A DNA stretch of 64,000 nucleotides, taken from assembly GCA_023457435.1 (NCBI GenBank), contig JAEWLS010000045.1:124001-188000 (forward strand), given 5' to 3'. Under the pieces are notes generated by a model. That model was given only the letters and a program-made list of their open reading frames with translations. It was not told where the DNA came from and searched no databases. Shown piece after piece: positions 44,968-53,494 of this stretch; within the stretch, counting starts at the first letter, position 1; each line of letters opens with the position of its first letter. The position numbers were made by a program, and so were the translations under genes. This stretch comes from Pseudomonadota bacterium (lineage in GTDB: Bacteria; Pseudomonadota; Alphaproteobacteria; Rhizobiales; Rhizobiaceae).

Positions 44968-45726
44968 ATGAAGCGTAAGGTGCTGGTCATCGGCATCGGC
45001 GCGGGCAATCCGAACCATCTGACATTGCAAGGCGTCGAGGCGTTGAATCGTCTCGACGCCGTTTTCATTCCGGACAAGGGCTCGGAAAGGAAGACGCTCG
45101 CAGACCAGCGCCACCTGATCTGCGACCGGCACATACGCGGCGGGGCGAGGCGGGTCGGCTATGCCGTGCCAAGCCGTCGCGCGGCGGGCGACGACTACGG
45201 TGGCGCCGTTGACGACTGGCACGATCGCCTGACCTACGTGTTCGAACGGCTGCTGACGGATGAGCTGGCCGGCGGCGAAACGGGAGGCTTTCTGGTCTGG
45301 GGCGACCCGTCGCTCTATGACAGCACCCTCCGCATTCTCGAGCGGGTGCGCGCCCGCGGTCAGGTCGACCCGGAATTGGAGGTTGTCCCCGGCATCACCG
45401 CGATCCAGGCACTGACGGCCGCGCACGCGGCAACGCTGAACGCCATCGGACAGCCGGTGACGATCACCACTGGCAGGCGGCTTGCCGAAGACATGGCGAA
45501 GGCCGACTCGACGGTGGTCATGCTCGACGGCCAGAAAGCCTTTCGCGACGCCGATCCGGAGCTTGAGATCCTATGGGGCGCGTACCTCGGCACGCCCGAC
45601 GAGATGCTCGTCGCCGGCCGGCTGGGCGAGGTGGCGGACACCATCGCCGAAAGGCGCGACGCGGCGCGCGCGCAGCACGGCTGGATCATGGACACTTACC
45701 TTCTGAAGCGGCGGGAGCGCGACTGA
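44968..45726 (+). CDS. cobF: Precorrin-6A synthase (deacetylating)
   Basis: A 252-residue tetrapyrrole methylase of aerobic cobalamin synthesis, which methylates C-1 of precorrin-5 and releases acetate. The N-terminal motif VLVIGIGAGNPNHLTLQGVE, the central VWGDPSLYDSTLRIL and VPGITAIQALTAAHA are the methylase signatures, and the overall match is to CobF rather than CobI/CobM types. The other cob genes are not in the window; here the gene follows tig by 13 bases and precedes a Spx/ArsC-like gene by one base, so it is likely expressed with them. Confidence 0.9.
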   Translation: MKRKVLVIGIGAGNPNHLTLQGVEALNRLDAVFIPDKGSERKTLADQRHLICDRHIRGGARRVGYAVPSRRAAGDDYGGAVDDWHDRLTYVFERLLTDELAGGETGGFLVWGDPSLYDSTLRILERVRARGQVDPELEVVPGITAIQALTAAHAATLNAIGQPVTITTGRRLAEDMAKADSTVVMLDGQKAFRDADPELEILWGAYLGTPDEMLVAGRLGEVADTIAERRDAARAQHGWIMDTYLLKRRERD

Positions 45727-45727
45727 G

Positions 45728-46078
45728 ATGACAACCACACTCTACGGCTTCGCAAGCTGCGATATGGTTCGCAACGCTCGCAAGTGGCTCGACGCGCACG
45801 GCGTCCAGCATGGCTTTTTCGACTACCGCAAGAATCCGCTCGATCCGAAGGTGCTCGACGGTTGGTTCGCGCGGGCAGGGTGGGAGACCGTCTTCAACCG
45901 CAACTCCACCGCCTTCAAGGAACTGCCGGAGGAGCGCAAGACCGGCATCGATGAGGCGAAGGCACGCGCGATGATCCTGGAGAACACCAACCTCATCAAG
46001 CGGCCCGTCCTCGACACGGGCGATGATCTGCTGTTCGGCTTCAAGGCGGACGGCTACGCCAAGGCCACAGGCAAATAG
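45728..46078 (+). CDS. ArsC/Spx-family protein (YffB-like)
   Basis: A 116-residue thioredoxin-fold protein. It begins TTTLYGFASCDMVRNARKWL, where a single Cys replaces the CxxC of Spx, and contains the family segments NRNSTAFKELPEER and LIKRPVLDTGDDLLFGF (the RP motif). Such YffB-type proteins resemble glutathione-dependent arsenate reductases, but a true arsenate role is unproven. It starts one base after cobF. Confidence 0.88.
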   Translation: MTTTLYGFASCDMVRNARKWLDAHGVQHGFFDYRKNPLDPKVLDGWFARAGWETVFNRNSTAFKELPEERKTGIDEAKARAMILENTNLIKRPVLDTGDDLLFGFKADGYAKATGK

Positions 46079-46642
46079 TCAGGGGCAGGTCGTCACCTGG
46101 TTGGAGCATGTGTCGTCGGTCCAACCGCGATAGCGCTGATTCTGGAAGCTGCCTTCGACCTCGGCCCAGCGGCCTTGGCAGGACAGTATTCTTTCCGTAG
46201 CGAAAAAGTCGCTCCCGCCGCCTGAGTAGAGATCTACGACCGGAGCAGCATCGCTGGACGGCGCGCTGCGCAGAAAGTTGCCTTCGACCGAGAAGGTGAA
46301 TAGCCGAGCAGAGACCCAGCCTTCGCCATCAAAGGCGACGGTGGTCGTGCCGGCCACGTAATCCTCCATGACGCCCTTGTCGATCCGCAGCCAGCCGTCT
46401 GCCGAACCCGTGATCGAGATCTCCGCGCCGAACGCGTAACCCTCGGTCTTGAGCTGCGGCGGCAGCCGCCCGATGATCCCGTGATTGGTTCCCGGGCCTG
46501 CACGAACGTTCGTCCCGGCAGGATCGGTATCGATGGACCAGGCTCCAAGCTCGCAGCTGTTGATCGCGCCGTCGTCGGCGCGCAGCGTCGATGTCGTCAC
46601 AAAAAGGGGCAGCAGGACCAGGAAGATGGGGCTTCGGATCAT
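46079..46642 (-). CDS. Secreted SH3-like domain protein
   Basis: A 187-residue exported protein. A signal peptide (MIRSPIFLVLLPLFVTTSTL) is followed by a bacterial SH3-type segment: WSIDTDPAGTNVRAGPGTNH (residues about 38-57, with the NVRAGPG hallmark) and a second partial repeat FLRSAPSSDAAPVVDLYSGG. Four cysteines in the mature part may form disulfides. It probably binds the cell wall or a periplasmic partner. An in-frame GTG at 46675 would add 11 residues. It converges with the Spx-like gene, sharing adjacent ends. Confidence 0.8.
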   Translation of the reverse strand: MIRSPIFLVLLPLFVTTSTLRADDGAINSCELGAWSIDTDPAGTNVRAGPGTNHGIIGRLPPQLKTEGYAFGAEISITGSADGWLRIDKGVMEDYVAGTTTVAFDGEGWVSARLFTFSVEGNFLRSAPSSDAAPVVDLYSGGGSDFFATERILSCQGRWAEVEGSFQNQRYRGWTDDTCSNQVTTCP

Positions 46643-46804
46643 GTTCAGCAGGCTAGTCCGATGCCGATAAATCACAAGCGGAAGCGCGCATACCGATAAG
46701 TCGCATAAGATATATTATGGAACTCGCGCCCACACGGAAATAGCGACGCTGGCAGCCGAAATACCTTCCTTCTCAATACGTTAGCGCGCGATGTTGAGCG
46801 AAAG

Positions 46805-47278
46805 CTATTCGCTCGCGATGTCCGCGATGGCCGCCCCGGCTGCGGCGATCAATGCGCCAGGCTCAGCCGCGAACACGGCATCATGCGCGCCTGCAGCAGC
46901 CCATACGACGTCGAACCCGAGCAATGTACGGTCGGCGAAGGCAGGCAGCGGAAGGTCGTAGCCGATGGGTGAAACGCCGCCTATGGCGAACCCGGTTTCG
47001 TCGCGGATGCGTCGCGGATCTGCACGGTCCAGTGGCTGACCTGCGACCGCCGCCGCGCGTTCCAGGTCGAGCCGGCGGCTACCGGACACGAGGAACAGGT
47101 AGAGCCGCTTGTCGATGCGGCCTTCGAATATCAGCGATTTGACGATCTGGTCGACGCCGCAGCCGCACTCACGCGCTGCTTCCTCCGCCGTCCTTGTAGA
47201 AGCGCCCATGCGCTTCACCTCGATGGTCAGCCCGGCGCGCTCGGCGGCACGGGCTACACGCTCGACGCTTCCGGCCAT
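46805..47278 (-). CDS. YbaK/aminoacyl-tRNA deacylase family protein
   Basis: A 157-residue protein with the YbaK/ProX fold. Visible features are GVDQIVKSLIFEG (residues about 40-52, with the conserved Lys), LFLVSGSRRLDLERAAAVAG and the conserved GFAIGGVSPIGY. Family members hydrolyse mischarged aminoacyl-tRNA, mostly Cys-tRNA(Pro) or Ala-tRNA(Pro). The exact substrate cannot be told from sequence. It is the last gene of the minus-strand chain from dac, 9 bases after the MBL gene. Confidence 0.88.
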   Translation of the reverse strand: MAGSVERVARAAERAGLTIEVKRMGASTRTAEEAARECGCGVDQIVKSLIFEGRIDKRLYLFLVSGSRRLDLERAAAVAGQPLDRADPRRIRDETGFAIGGVSPIGYDLPLPAFADRTLLGFDVVWAAAGAHDAVFAAEPGALIAAAGAAIADIASE

Positions 47279-47287
47279 CGCTGTGCC

Positions 47288-48094
47288 TCAGATTGGCGTT
47301 TCAAAAACGAAGCCATCGTAACCGGGCTCGACGTTGTCCGGCGTCTCTCGTGTCACGGTGTCGTAGTCGAGCGGCGTGTGCATGTGCGTCAGGACGGCGC
47401 GCGCTGGCTGCAGCTCGGCAATTTGGTTGAGCGCCTGCTGCAGCGAGAAATGCGAGGGGTGGGTATTGTACTGGAGCGCGTCGATGATCAGGAGATCGAC
47501 GTTCTTGAGCCTTGCCGCAGTCTCTGTCGGAAATCCGCTGACGTCGGAGCAATAGGCGATCCCGCCGACGCGAAAGCCGAGAGAGACGATGTCGCCGTGC
47601 CGCTGCAACAGCGGCTCGAAGGTGAGGGCACCCCCCTTCCCTTCGATTGCAAACGGTTTGAACGCCTCGATCTCGTACGGCTCGACGATCGGCGGGTACG
47701 AGCTCCCAGGTGGGGTCCGGAAGCAATAGTCGAAGCCCTCGCGCATGCGCTCGAGCGTTTTCACGTCGGCATAGATGTCGATGCGGCGGCGCTGCATCAG
47801 GAAATAGGTGCGCAGGTCGTCGATGCCGTGGATGTGGTCGGCATGGGCGTGTGTGAACACCACCGCGTCGAGATGGCTGGCGCCCGCCGAAATCATCTGC
47901 GTGCGAAAATCCGGCCCGGTGTCGATGGCGACGCGTGTGATTCCGCCGGGACCGATGCGTTCGAACATGGCGGCGGCGCGGGTGCGCCGGTTCTTCGGAT
48001 TGGACGGGTCGCAGGCTCCCCAATCGCCGTTGATGCGAGGCACGCCGGGCGACGAGCCGCACCCGAGCAGGGTGAACCGAAGCGTGTCCCTCAT
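47288..48094 (-). CDS. MBL-fold metal-dependent hydrolase (PhnP-like)
   Basis: A 268-residue beta-lactamase-fold hydrolase. The metal motif is FTHAHADHIHGIDDLR (about residues 80-95), with a further His in LLQRHGDIVSLGF and in VLTHMHTPLDYDT, and Asp in CSDVSGFP. The N-terminus LLGCGSSPGVPRINGDWGAC is shared with PhnP and related cyclic phosphodiesterases. Substrate unknown. It overlaps tatD by 4 bases, a pairing widespread in alphaproteobacteria. Confidence 0.9.
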   Translation of the reverse strand: MRDTLRFTLLGCGSSPGVPRINGDWGACDPSNPKNRRTRAAAMFERIGPGGITRVAIDTGPDFRTQMISAGASHLDAVVFTHAHADHIHGIDDLRTYFLMQRRRIDIYADVKTLERMREGFDYCFRTPPGSSYPPIVEPYEIEAFKPFAIEGKGGALTFEPLLQRHGDIVSLGFRVGGIAYCSDVSGFPTETAARLKNVDLLIIDALQYNTHPSHFSLQQALNQIAELQPARAVLTHMHTPLDYDTVTRETPDNVEPGYDGFVFETPI

Positions 48095-48876
48095 GCGGCG
48101 AGCGCCGGCATTTTCGTGAACAGACGCAGCGCGTTGCACGTGGTGATCTCGGCGACTTCCTCGCGCGATACGCCGATCGTGTCGGCGAGTACCGTGGCCG
48201 TGTGCGCGACATAGGCCGGCTCGTTGCGCTTGCCGCGGAACGGCTGGGGCGCGAGGTACGGAGCGTCGGTCTCGACCAGCAGCCGGTCACGCGGAACATT
48301 GCGGGCGATGGCGCGAAGCTCGTCGGACTTCTTGAAGGTCAGGATGCCGGAGAAAGAGACGTATCCGCCGAGCTGAACACCGATCTGGGCGACCCCTGCG
48401 CCCGACGAGAAGCAGTGCAAGACGAAGGGGAAGGCGCCCTTCCCCGTTTCTTCTTCCAGGATCGACGCCATGTCGGCGTCGGCGTCGCGCGAATGGATGA
48501 CCAGCGGCAGGCCGGTCTCGCGCGAAGCTGCGATATGGGTCCGTAGGCCCCTCGCCTGCGCCTCGCGCGGAGACTTGTCGTAGAAATAGTCGAGCCCTGC
48601 TTCACCGATGGCGACGCAGCGCGGATGCCGCGAAAGTGCGACGAGTTCGGCAGCCGTGACGTCGAGTTCCTCGGCTGCGTTATGAGGATGGGTCCCTACC
48701 GAACACCACACCTCGTCATGCGTCTCGGCGATGGCGCGGACCTGGTCGAAGCGGCGCACCCGCGTCGAGATCGTCACCATGCGCCCCACACCGGCCGCCT
48801 TGGCCCGGGCGATGACCAGGTCGCGCCCGTCGGAGAAGTCAGGGAAGTCCAGATGGCAGTGGCTGTCGATCAGCAT
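48091..48876 (-). CDS. tatD: TatD family metal-dependent deoxyribonuclease
   Basis: A 261-residue TIM-barrel hydrolase. Metal ligands appear in DSHCHLDFP at the N-terminus, GEAGLDYFYD (Glu), VIHSRDADADM (His), LHCFSSG (His) and VETDAPYLAPQP (Asp). It acts as a 3'-5' DNA exonuclease in repair and recycling. The start overlaps the metG stop by one base (TGATG) and the end overlaps the MBL gene, so metG-tatD-MBL are coupled. Confidence 0.94.
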   Translation of the reverse strand: MLIDSHCHLDFPDFSDGRDLVIARAKAAGVGRMVTISTRVRRFDQVRAIAETHDEVWCSVGTHPHNAAEELDVTAAELVALSRHPRCVAIGEAGLDYFYDKSPREAQARGLRTHIAASRETGLPLVIHSRDADADMASILEEETGKGAFPFVLHCFSSGAGVAQIGVQLGGYVSFSGILTFKKSDELRAIARNVPRDRLLVETDAPYLAPQPFRGKRNEPAYVAHTATVLADTIGVSREEVAEITTCNALRLFTKMPALAA

Positions 48877-50426
48877 CACGCCTTCTCGTCTTCCTTCTCG
48901 ACATAGCGGGGGAAGACGCCCTGCGGCTCGGGCAGCTGCGCTCCGGCTTTCAGCGAATGCGCATCGCCCACATGCGCGAACTGTCGTTTTTCTGCGGGAA
49001 CAGCCAGCAGGTCGAGCAGCTTCGCTGCCGAGCCGGGGATGAACGGCTGCACCATGATGGCGATGCGCCGCACCGCCTCGACCGTCGTCCAAAGCACCGT
49101 CTCGAAGCGGGACGGGTCGGTCTTGCGCAGCGTCCACGGAGCCTCGCCGGCGAAATAGCGATTTGCTTCCGCGACGACCGCGAAAATCCCCGCCAATGCG
49201 GTGTGGATTGCCTGGCCGGCCATCGCCTCGCGCGCAGAGACCAGCGCCGCGTCGGCCTGCGCCAGCAGGGCCTTGTCGGCCTCGCCCAGCACGCCGGGCG
49301 TCGGCACCTTGCCGCCGAGGTTTTTAGCGATCATCGACAGCGAGCGCTGTGCAAGATTTCCCAGGTCGTTGGCGAGATCGGCATTGGTGCGGTTGACGAT
49401 CGCTTCGTGACTGTAGCTGCCGTCCTGGCCGAAGGGCACCTCGCGCAGGAAGAAGTAGCGCACCGGGTCGAGGCCGTAGTGCTCGATCATCGAGAACGGA
49501 TCGACCACGTTTCCGACCGACTTCGACATCTTCTCCCCGCGATTGAACAGGAAGCCATGCGCATAGACGCGCTTAGGCAGCGGAATGCCGGCCGACATCA
49601 GGAAGGCGGGCCAGTAGACCGCGTGAAAGCGCACGATATCCTTGCCGATAATGTGCGTCGCCGGCCACCAATTCCAGGAATCGGCCAACGTATCCGGATA
49701 GCCGGCGGCGGTGATGTAATTGGTGAGGGCGTCCACCCACACATACATCACATGCTTCTCGTCGCCCGGCACTGGCACGCCCCAGTTGAAGGTGGAGCGC
49801 GAGATCGACAGGTCGCGCAGGCCGGATTTCACGAAGCTGATGACCTCGTTGCGCCGCTCCGACGGGCCGACGAAGTCGGGTTGCTTCTCGTAGAGCTCCA
49901 GAAGGCGGTCCTGATAGGCGGAGAGGCGGAAGAAATAGGTCTCTTCCTCGTTCCACTCGACCGGCGAACCGAGCGGCTCGCGCCGCACGCCGTCGTCGCC
50001 TACGGTTGTCTCGCTCTCGTCGAAATAGGCTTCCTGGCGCACCGAGTACCAGCCAGAGTAGCGGTCGAGGAAGATGTCGCCGTTCTCGGCCATCCGCTTC
50101 CAGATCGCCTGGCTGGCACGCTTGTGCCGGTCTTCGGTGGTGCGGATAAACTGGTCGTTGGAAGCGCCGACCGCCTCGATCATGCTACGGAAAACAGCCG
50201 AGTTGCGATCCGCAAGCGCCAGAGGCGTCACCCCCTCCTTCTCGGCCGTTTGCTGCATTTTCAGACCATGCTCGTCCGTACCGGTCAGGAAGAACACATC
50301 CTTGCCATCATGGCGCTGGAATCGCGCCAGGGCGTCGGTCGCGATCACCGTGTAGGCGTGGCCGATATGCGGCTTGCCGTTCGGATAGAAGATCGGCGTT
50401 GTGATGTAGAATTTGTCGGCGGCCAT
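48876..50426 (-). CDS. metG: Methionyl-tRNA synthetase
   Basis: A 516-residue class Ia synthetase. The HIGH motif is in FYPNGKPHIGHAYTV (about residues 12-26) and KMSKS in RGEKMSKSVGNVVDP (about 297-311). It lacks the zinc-knuckle cysteines and the C-terminal tRNA-binding domain, and so is the short alphaproteobacterial form. It follows holB by 67 bases and is coupled to tatD. Confidence 0.96.
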   Translation of the reverse strand: MAADKFYITTPIFYPNGKPHIGHAYTVIATDALARFQRHDGKDVFFLTGTDEHGLKMQQTAEKEGVTPLALADRNSAVFRSMIEAVGASNDQFIRTTEDRHKRASQAIWKRMAENGDIFLDRYSGWYSVRQEAYFDESETTVGDDGVRREPLGSPVEWNEEETYFFRLSAYQDRLLELYEKQPDFVGPSERRNEVISFVKSGLRDLSISRSTFNWGVPVPGDEKHVMYVWVDALTNYITAAGYPDTLADSWNWWPATHIIGKDIVRFHAVYWPAFLMSAGIPLPKRVYAHGFLFNRGEKMSKSVGNVVDPFSMIEHYGLDPVRYFFLREVPFGQDGSYSHEAIVNRTNADLANDLGNLAQRSLSMIAKNLGGKVPTPGVLGEADKALLAQADAALVSAREAMAGQAIHTALAGIFAVVAEANRYFAGEAPWTLRKTDPSRFETVLWTTVEAVRRIAIMVQPFIPGSAAKLLDLLAVPAEKRQFAHVGDAHSLKAGAQLPEPQGVFPRYVEKEDEKA

Positions 50427-50493
50427 GATCGCTCTGTCTCGGAAAGCGGGTCAGATAGCGCATCGTGGCTACGATGGCCAATGCTGGAATCGA

Positions 50494-51546
50494 TCAGGCA
50501 GTCCGCAAGGCCTGATGAGCCCGCATCAACGCCGAAAGCACGTACTGGCGCTTGTCGAGATTGTAGGTTTCCGTGTCGCGGTTGACCCGCCCGAATTCCG
50601 ACCACGCCTCTGCCAGCCGCTCCGCCGCTATTGCCTCGCCCTGCTCGGCGCGGCGCACCGAGGCGCCGGCGAGCGCGCCGCTCAGATGGGCATTGAACTG
50701 ATCGAATTGCTGCGCGCGGTCGCGGCCCGCGACGGCGTCGGCGATGCGCGCGGCGGCGGGAAGCAGGAACTTCTCCCCTGCAAGCAGCTCGTCGATCGCT
50801 GCACCGATTTCAAGCCCGCCATACTCGGTCAGCATGATCGCGTCCCGCACGCTGCCGCCCGCCCTTGTAAGGAGGGTCGTCCGGTGTTCTTGCGGCAACG
50901 ACAGGCCAAGGCTGGCAATGACCTGCGCCACTTCTCCGTCGCCGAGCGCGGCGAGCCGATGCACCTGGCAGCGCGATCGGATGGTCGGCAACAGCCGGCC
51001 CGGCTGATGCGCGACGAGTACGAAGACCGTGCGCGGCGGCGGCTCCTCCAGACTCTTCAGGAGCGCATTCGCGGCCGCGGTATTCAGGTCGTCGGCCGGG
51101 TCGACGATGACCACCCGCCAGCCCCCGTCATGGGCGGTGCGGGAAAGGAGCTTCGAGACGCGACGGACTTCGTCGACCGCAAGGACGGTCTTGAATTTCT
51201 TTGTCTTCTCGTCCCACGGCCGGGTAAGATGAAGAAGCGATGGATGCGCGTCCTGGGCGATCAGGCGAAAGGTCTGCGACGCCGGATCGGGTAGCCGCAG
51301 CACGGTCGGCGCGGTCGCGTGATCCGGATGTGACAGGAGATGATGAGCCAGCCGGAAAGCCAGCGTTGCCTTTCCGATGCCAGAGGGTCCTGTGAACATC
51401 AGCGCATGATGCAGGCGCCCGGCGCGGAACGCCTCCGACAGACGCAAGGCGATATCCTCGTGTCCGACCAGCAGCGTGTGCTCGGACGGCTCGGGCACGC
51501 CATCGAGCGAGTCGTGCTGCTCCGGCGCTGTCCTGACGAAGCTCAC
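50494..51546 (-). CDS. holB: DNA polymerase III subunit delta'
   Basis: A 350-residue clamp-loader subunit. The P-loop-like GPSGIGKATLAF is at about residues 47-58. The arginine/sensor region with VIVDPADDLNTAAANALLKS and LEEPPPRTVFVLVAHQPGRL is diagnostic for delta'. Translation starts from a GTG embedded in the tmk stop (GTGA overlap). With tmk upstream this is the conserved tmk-holB pairing. Confidence 0.93.
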   Translation of the reverse strand: MSFVRTAPEQHDSLDGVPEPSEHTLLVGHEDIALRLSEAFRAGRLHHALMFTGPSGIGKATLAFRLAHHLLSHPDHATAPTVLRLPDPASQTFRLIAQDAHPSLLHLTRPWDEKTKKFKTVLAVDEVRRVSKLLSRTAHDGGWRVVIVDPADDLNTAAANALLKSLEEPPPRTVFVLVAHQPGRLLPTIRSRCQVHRLAALGDGEVAQVIASLGLSLPQEHRTTLLTRAGGSVRDAIMLTEYGGLEIGAAIDELLAGEKFLLPAAARIADAVAGRDRAQQFDQFNAHLSGALAGASVRRAEQGEAIAAERLAEAWSEFGRVNRDTETYNLDKRQYVLSALMRAHQALRTA

Positions 51547-52199
51547 GCCGGAACCGATTGAGCCGGAAGCACGGTACGGACTGCGCCGATCACGCTTGCA
51601 GCAACTTCGTCCTCCGGTCGCCCGGCATCGATCACGACGCACCGCACCGGCTCGGCCTTGGCGATTGCCAGGAACGCTTCGCGCCGTCGGCGATGGACGG
51701 CGACCTGCTCCTTCTCGAAGCGATCGGCCCCCTCGCCTTCGCTTCGGCGGCTGGAGGCGCGCGCCAGCCCTGCGCTGGGATCGACGTCGAGAATGATCGT
51801 CAGGTCGGGAATCATCCCGTTGACGGTGACGCGCTCCAGCGCACCCATGAATTTTGGATCGAGGTTGCCGGTCACGCCCTGATAGACGCGCGACGAATCC
51901 ATGAAGCGGTCGCACAAGACGATCTTGCCGGCTTCAACCGCCGGACGGATCACCTGCTCGACATGGTCGGATCGCGCGGCGGCGAAGAGCACTGCCTCCA
52001 TGCGCGGGCCCATTGATTCCGCAGCTCCGGAGAGCAAGACGTGACGCACGGCTTCGGCACCAGGCGACCCGCCCGGTTCTCTCGTAACGATGACATCTCG
52101 ACCTTCGGCGCGCAGTGTCTCTGCCAGTCGGCGAGCCTGTGTCGACTTGCCGCCGCCCTCACCGCCTTCAAAAGTTATGAAAAGTCCCCGCGCCACCAC
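51543..52199 (-). CDS. tmk: Thymidylate kinase
   Basis: A 218-residue kinase that phosphorylates dTMP. The P-loop is FEGGEGGGKSTQARRLAE (residues about 9-26), the DRF motif is LCDRFMDSSRVYQG, and the lid region carries RRSEGEGADRFEKE. Length is normal. It lies between dac and holB in the minus-strand chain. Confidence 0.95.
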   Translation of the reverse strand: MVARGLFITFEGGEGGGKSTQARRLAETLRAEGRDVIVTREPGGSPGAEAVRHVLLSGAAESMGPRMEAVLFAAARSDHVEQVIRPAVEAGKIVLCDRFMDSSRVYQGVTGNLDPKFMGALERVTVNGMIPDLTIILDVDPSAGLARASSRRSEGEGADRFEKEQVAVHRRRREAFLAIAKAEPVRCVVIDAGRPEDEVAASVIGAVRTVLPAQSVPA

Positions 52200-52252
52200 T
52201 CACCTCGGCTACCGCGCCTATCTACGGTGCGCGCGCCGCGCATCCAAGAGCT

Positions 52253-53416
52253 TCAGCGCATCCAGCCGACAAGCAGTTCCTCGACGGCACCGAGCGCCCT
52301 TGACGACAGGCTGCCGAGCCCGACGGCTTCGGCCGCGAAAAGCGGGGTCTCCTGGACGACATGATCGCCGTTCCAGACCTTGAGCGCCCCTACACGCTGC
52401 CCGTCCTCGATGGGAGCGACCACCGGGCCTTGGTACACGATGCGCGCAACCAGGCGATCCTTGTTCTCGACCGGCACCATCACTGCAATCGGCCCCTGTG
52501 CCTTCAGCTGTACCCCGCTCTTGGCGCCGCCGAACACCTTGGCCTCGCCGACGACCTCACCGCCCGTGAAGATGTCTTTCTTCTGGAATGCGCGCATTCC
52601 CCATTCCAGAAGCTTCTTGGCCTCGTCGGCGCGCTCTGCGTCGGTCGCCATGCCGCTCATGGCCGCGAATAGCCGCCGGTCATCGCGGGCCACAGAGCCC
52701 ACGATGGCGTAGCCGGATGCATCGGTGAAGCCGGTTTTGAGCCCATCCGCGCCGATGTTCATGGCGAGCAACGGATTGCGGTTGCGTTGCAGTATCCCGT
52801 TCCAGGTGAATTCGCGCTGACTGTAGAATTTGTAGAACTCTGGATAGGTGCGCCACAGATGCTCGCCCAGCATCGCGAGTTCGCGCATCGTCACCAGCTG
52901 ACCCTCTTCAGGCAGCCCATGCGGGTTCTTGAATATGGATCTCGTCAAGCCGATCTCGCGCGCCCGCTTGTTCATGCGTTCGGCGAACTTGGCTTCCGAT
53001 CCCTCCATGCCTTCGGCGATGATGATGCAGCCGTCGTTGGCCGACTGGACGATGACGCCCTGGATCAGGTCCTCAAGTCGGATCGTCGAATTGAGGGCGG
53101 CGAACATGGTCGAAGTGCCCGATGGCGCCCCACCCTTTCGCCACGCGTGCTCGCTCACCTTATAGGTCGTATCGAGTGTGACTTCGCCTCTGCGGATCGC
53201 GTCGAACACGACCTCCATGGTCATCATCTTGGCGAGCGATGCAGGCGGGATCAGCTTGTCCGGGTCCTTGGAGAAAAGAACTGTTCCCGTCTCGGCCTCA
53301 ACGAGGAAGGCCTGCCCGGCTTTCGTGGTGAATTCCTGCGCGACTGCGCCCGAAGTGACTGCAAGAAGCAGGGTCGCTACGCGAAGAGCGTGGCGCAACG
53401 ATCTGACAGAAAACAT
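52253..53416 (-). CDS. dac: D-alanyl-D-alanine carboxypeptidase (DacA/DacC-like)
   Basis: A 387-residue penicillin-binding protein. A signal peptide (LRVATLLLAVTSGAVAQ) precedes the serine active site SLAK (about residue 61), SAN in VQSANDGCII (about 121) and KTG in DGLKTGFTDASGYA (about 225). A C-terminal PBP5-type domain and amphipathic tail follow. It trims the terminal D-Ala of peptidoglycan stems in the periplasm. AAAGG lies 9 bases before the ATG at 53416. It is downstream of rlpA, so both may share a transcript. Confidence 0.93.
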   Translation of the reverse strand: MFSVRSLRHALRVATLLLAVTSGAVAQEFTTKAGQAFLVEAETGTVLFSKDPDKLIPPASLAKMMTMEVVFDAIRRGEVTLDTTYKVSEHAWRKGGAPSGTSTMFAALNSTIRLEDLIQGVIVQSANDGCIIIAEGMEGSEAKFAERMNKRAREIGLTRSIFKNPHGLPEEGQLVTMRELAMLGEHLWRTYPEFYKFYSQREFTWNGILQRNRNPLLAMNIGADGLKTGFTDASGYAIVGSVARDDRRLFAAMSGMATDAERADEAKKLLEWGMRAFQKKDIFTGGEVVGEAKVFGGAKSGVQLKAQGPIAVMVPVENKDRLVARIVYQGPVVAPIEDGQRVGALKVWNGDHVVQETPLFAAEAVGLGSLSSRALGAVEELLVGWMR

Positions 53417-53494
53417 CAATTTGCCTTTGAGGCCGGAGCTTGGCCGACAAGGTAGCAATCGCGGAGGCGAGTACGCAACTCGCCGGCCGATCAC

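Noticed and set aside
48957..50585. 542-codon plus-strand frame across metG
   Set aside because: Shadow of metG on the other strand; no recognisable motif.
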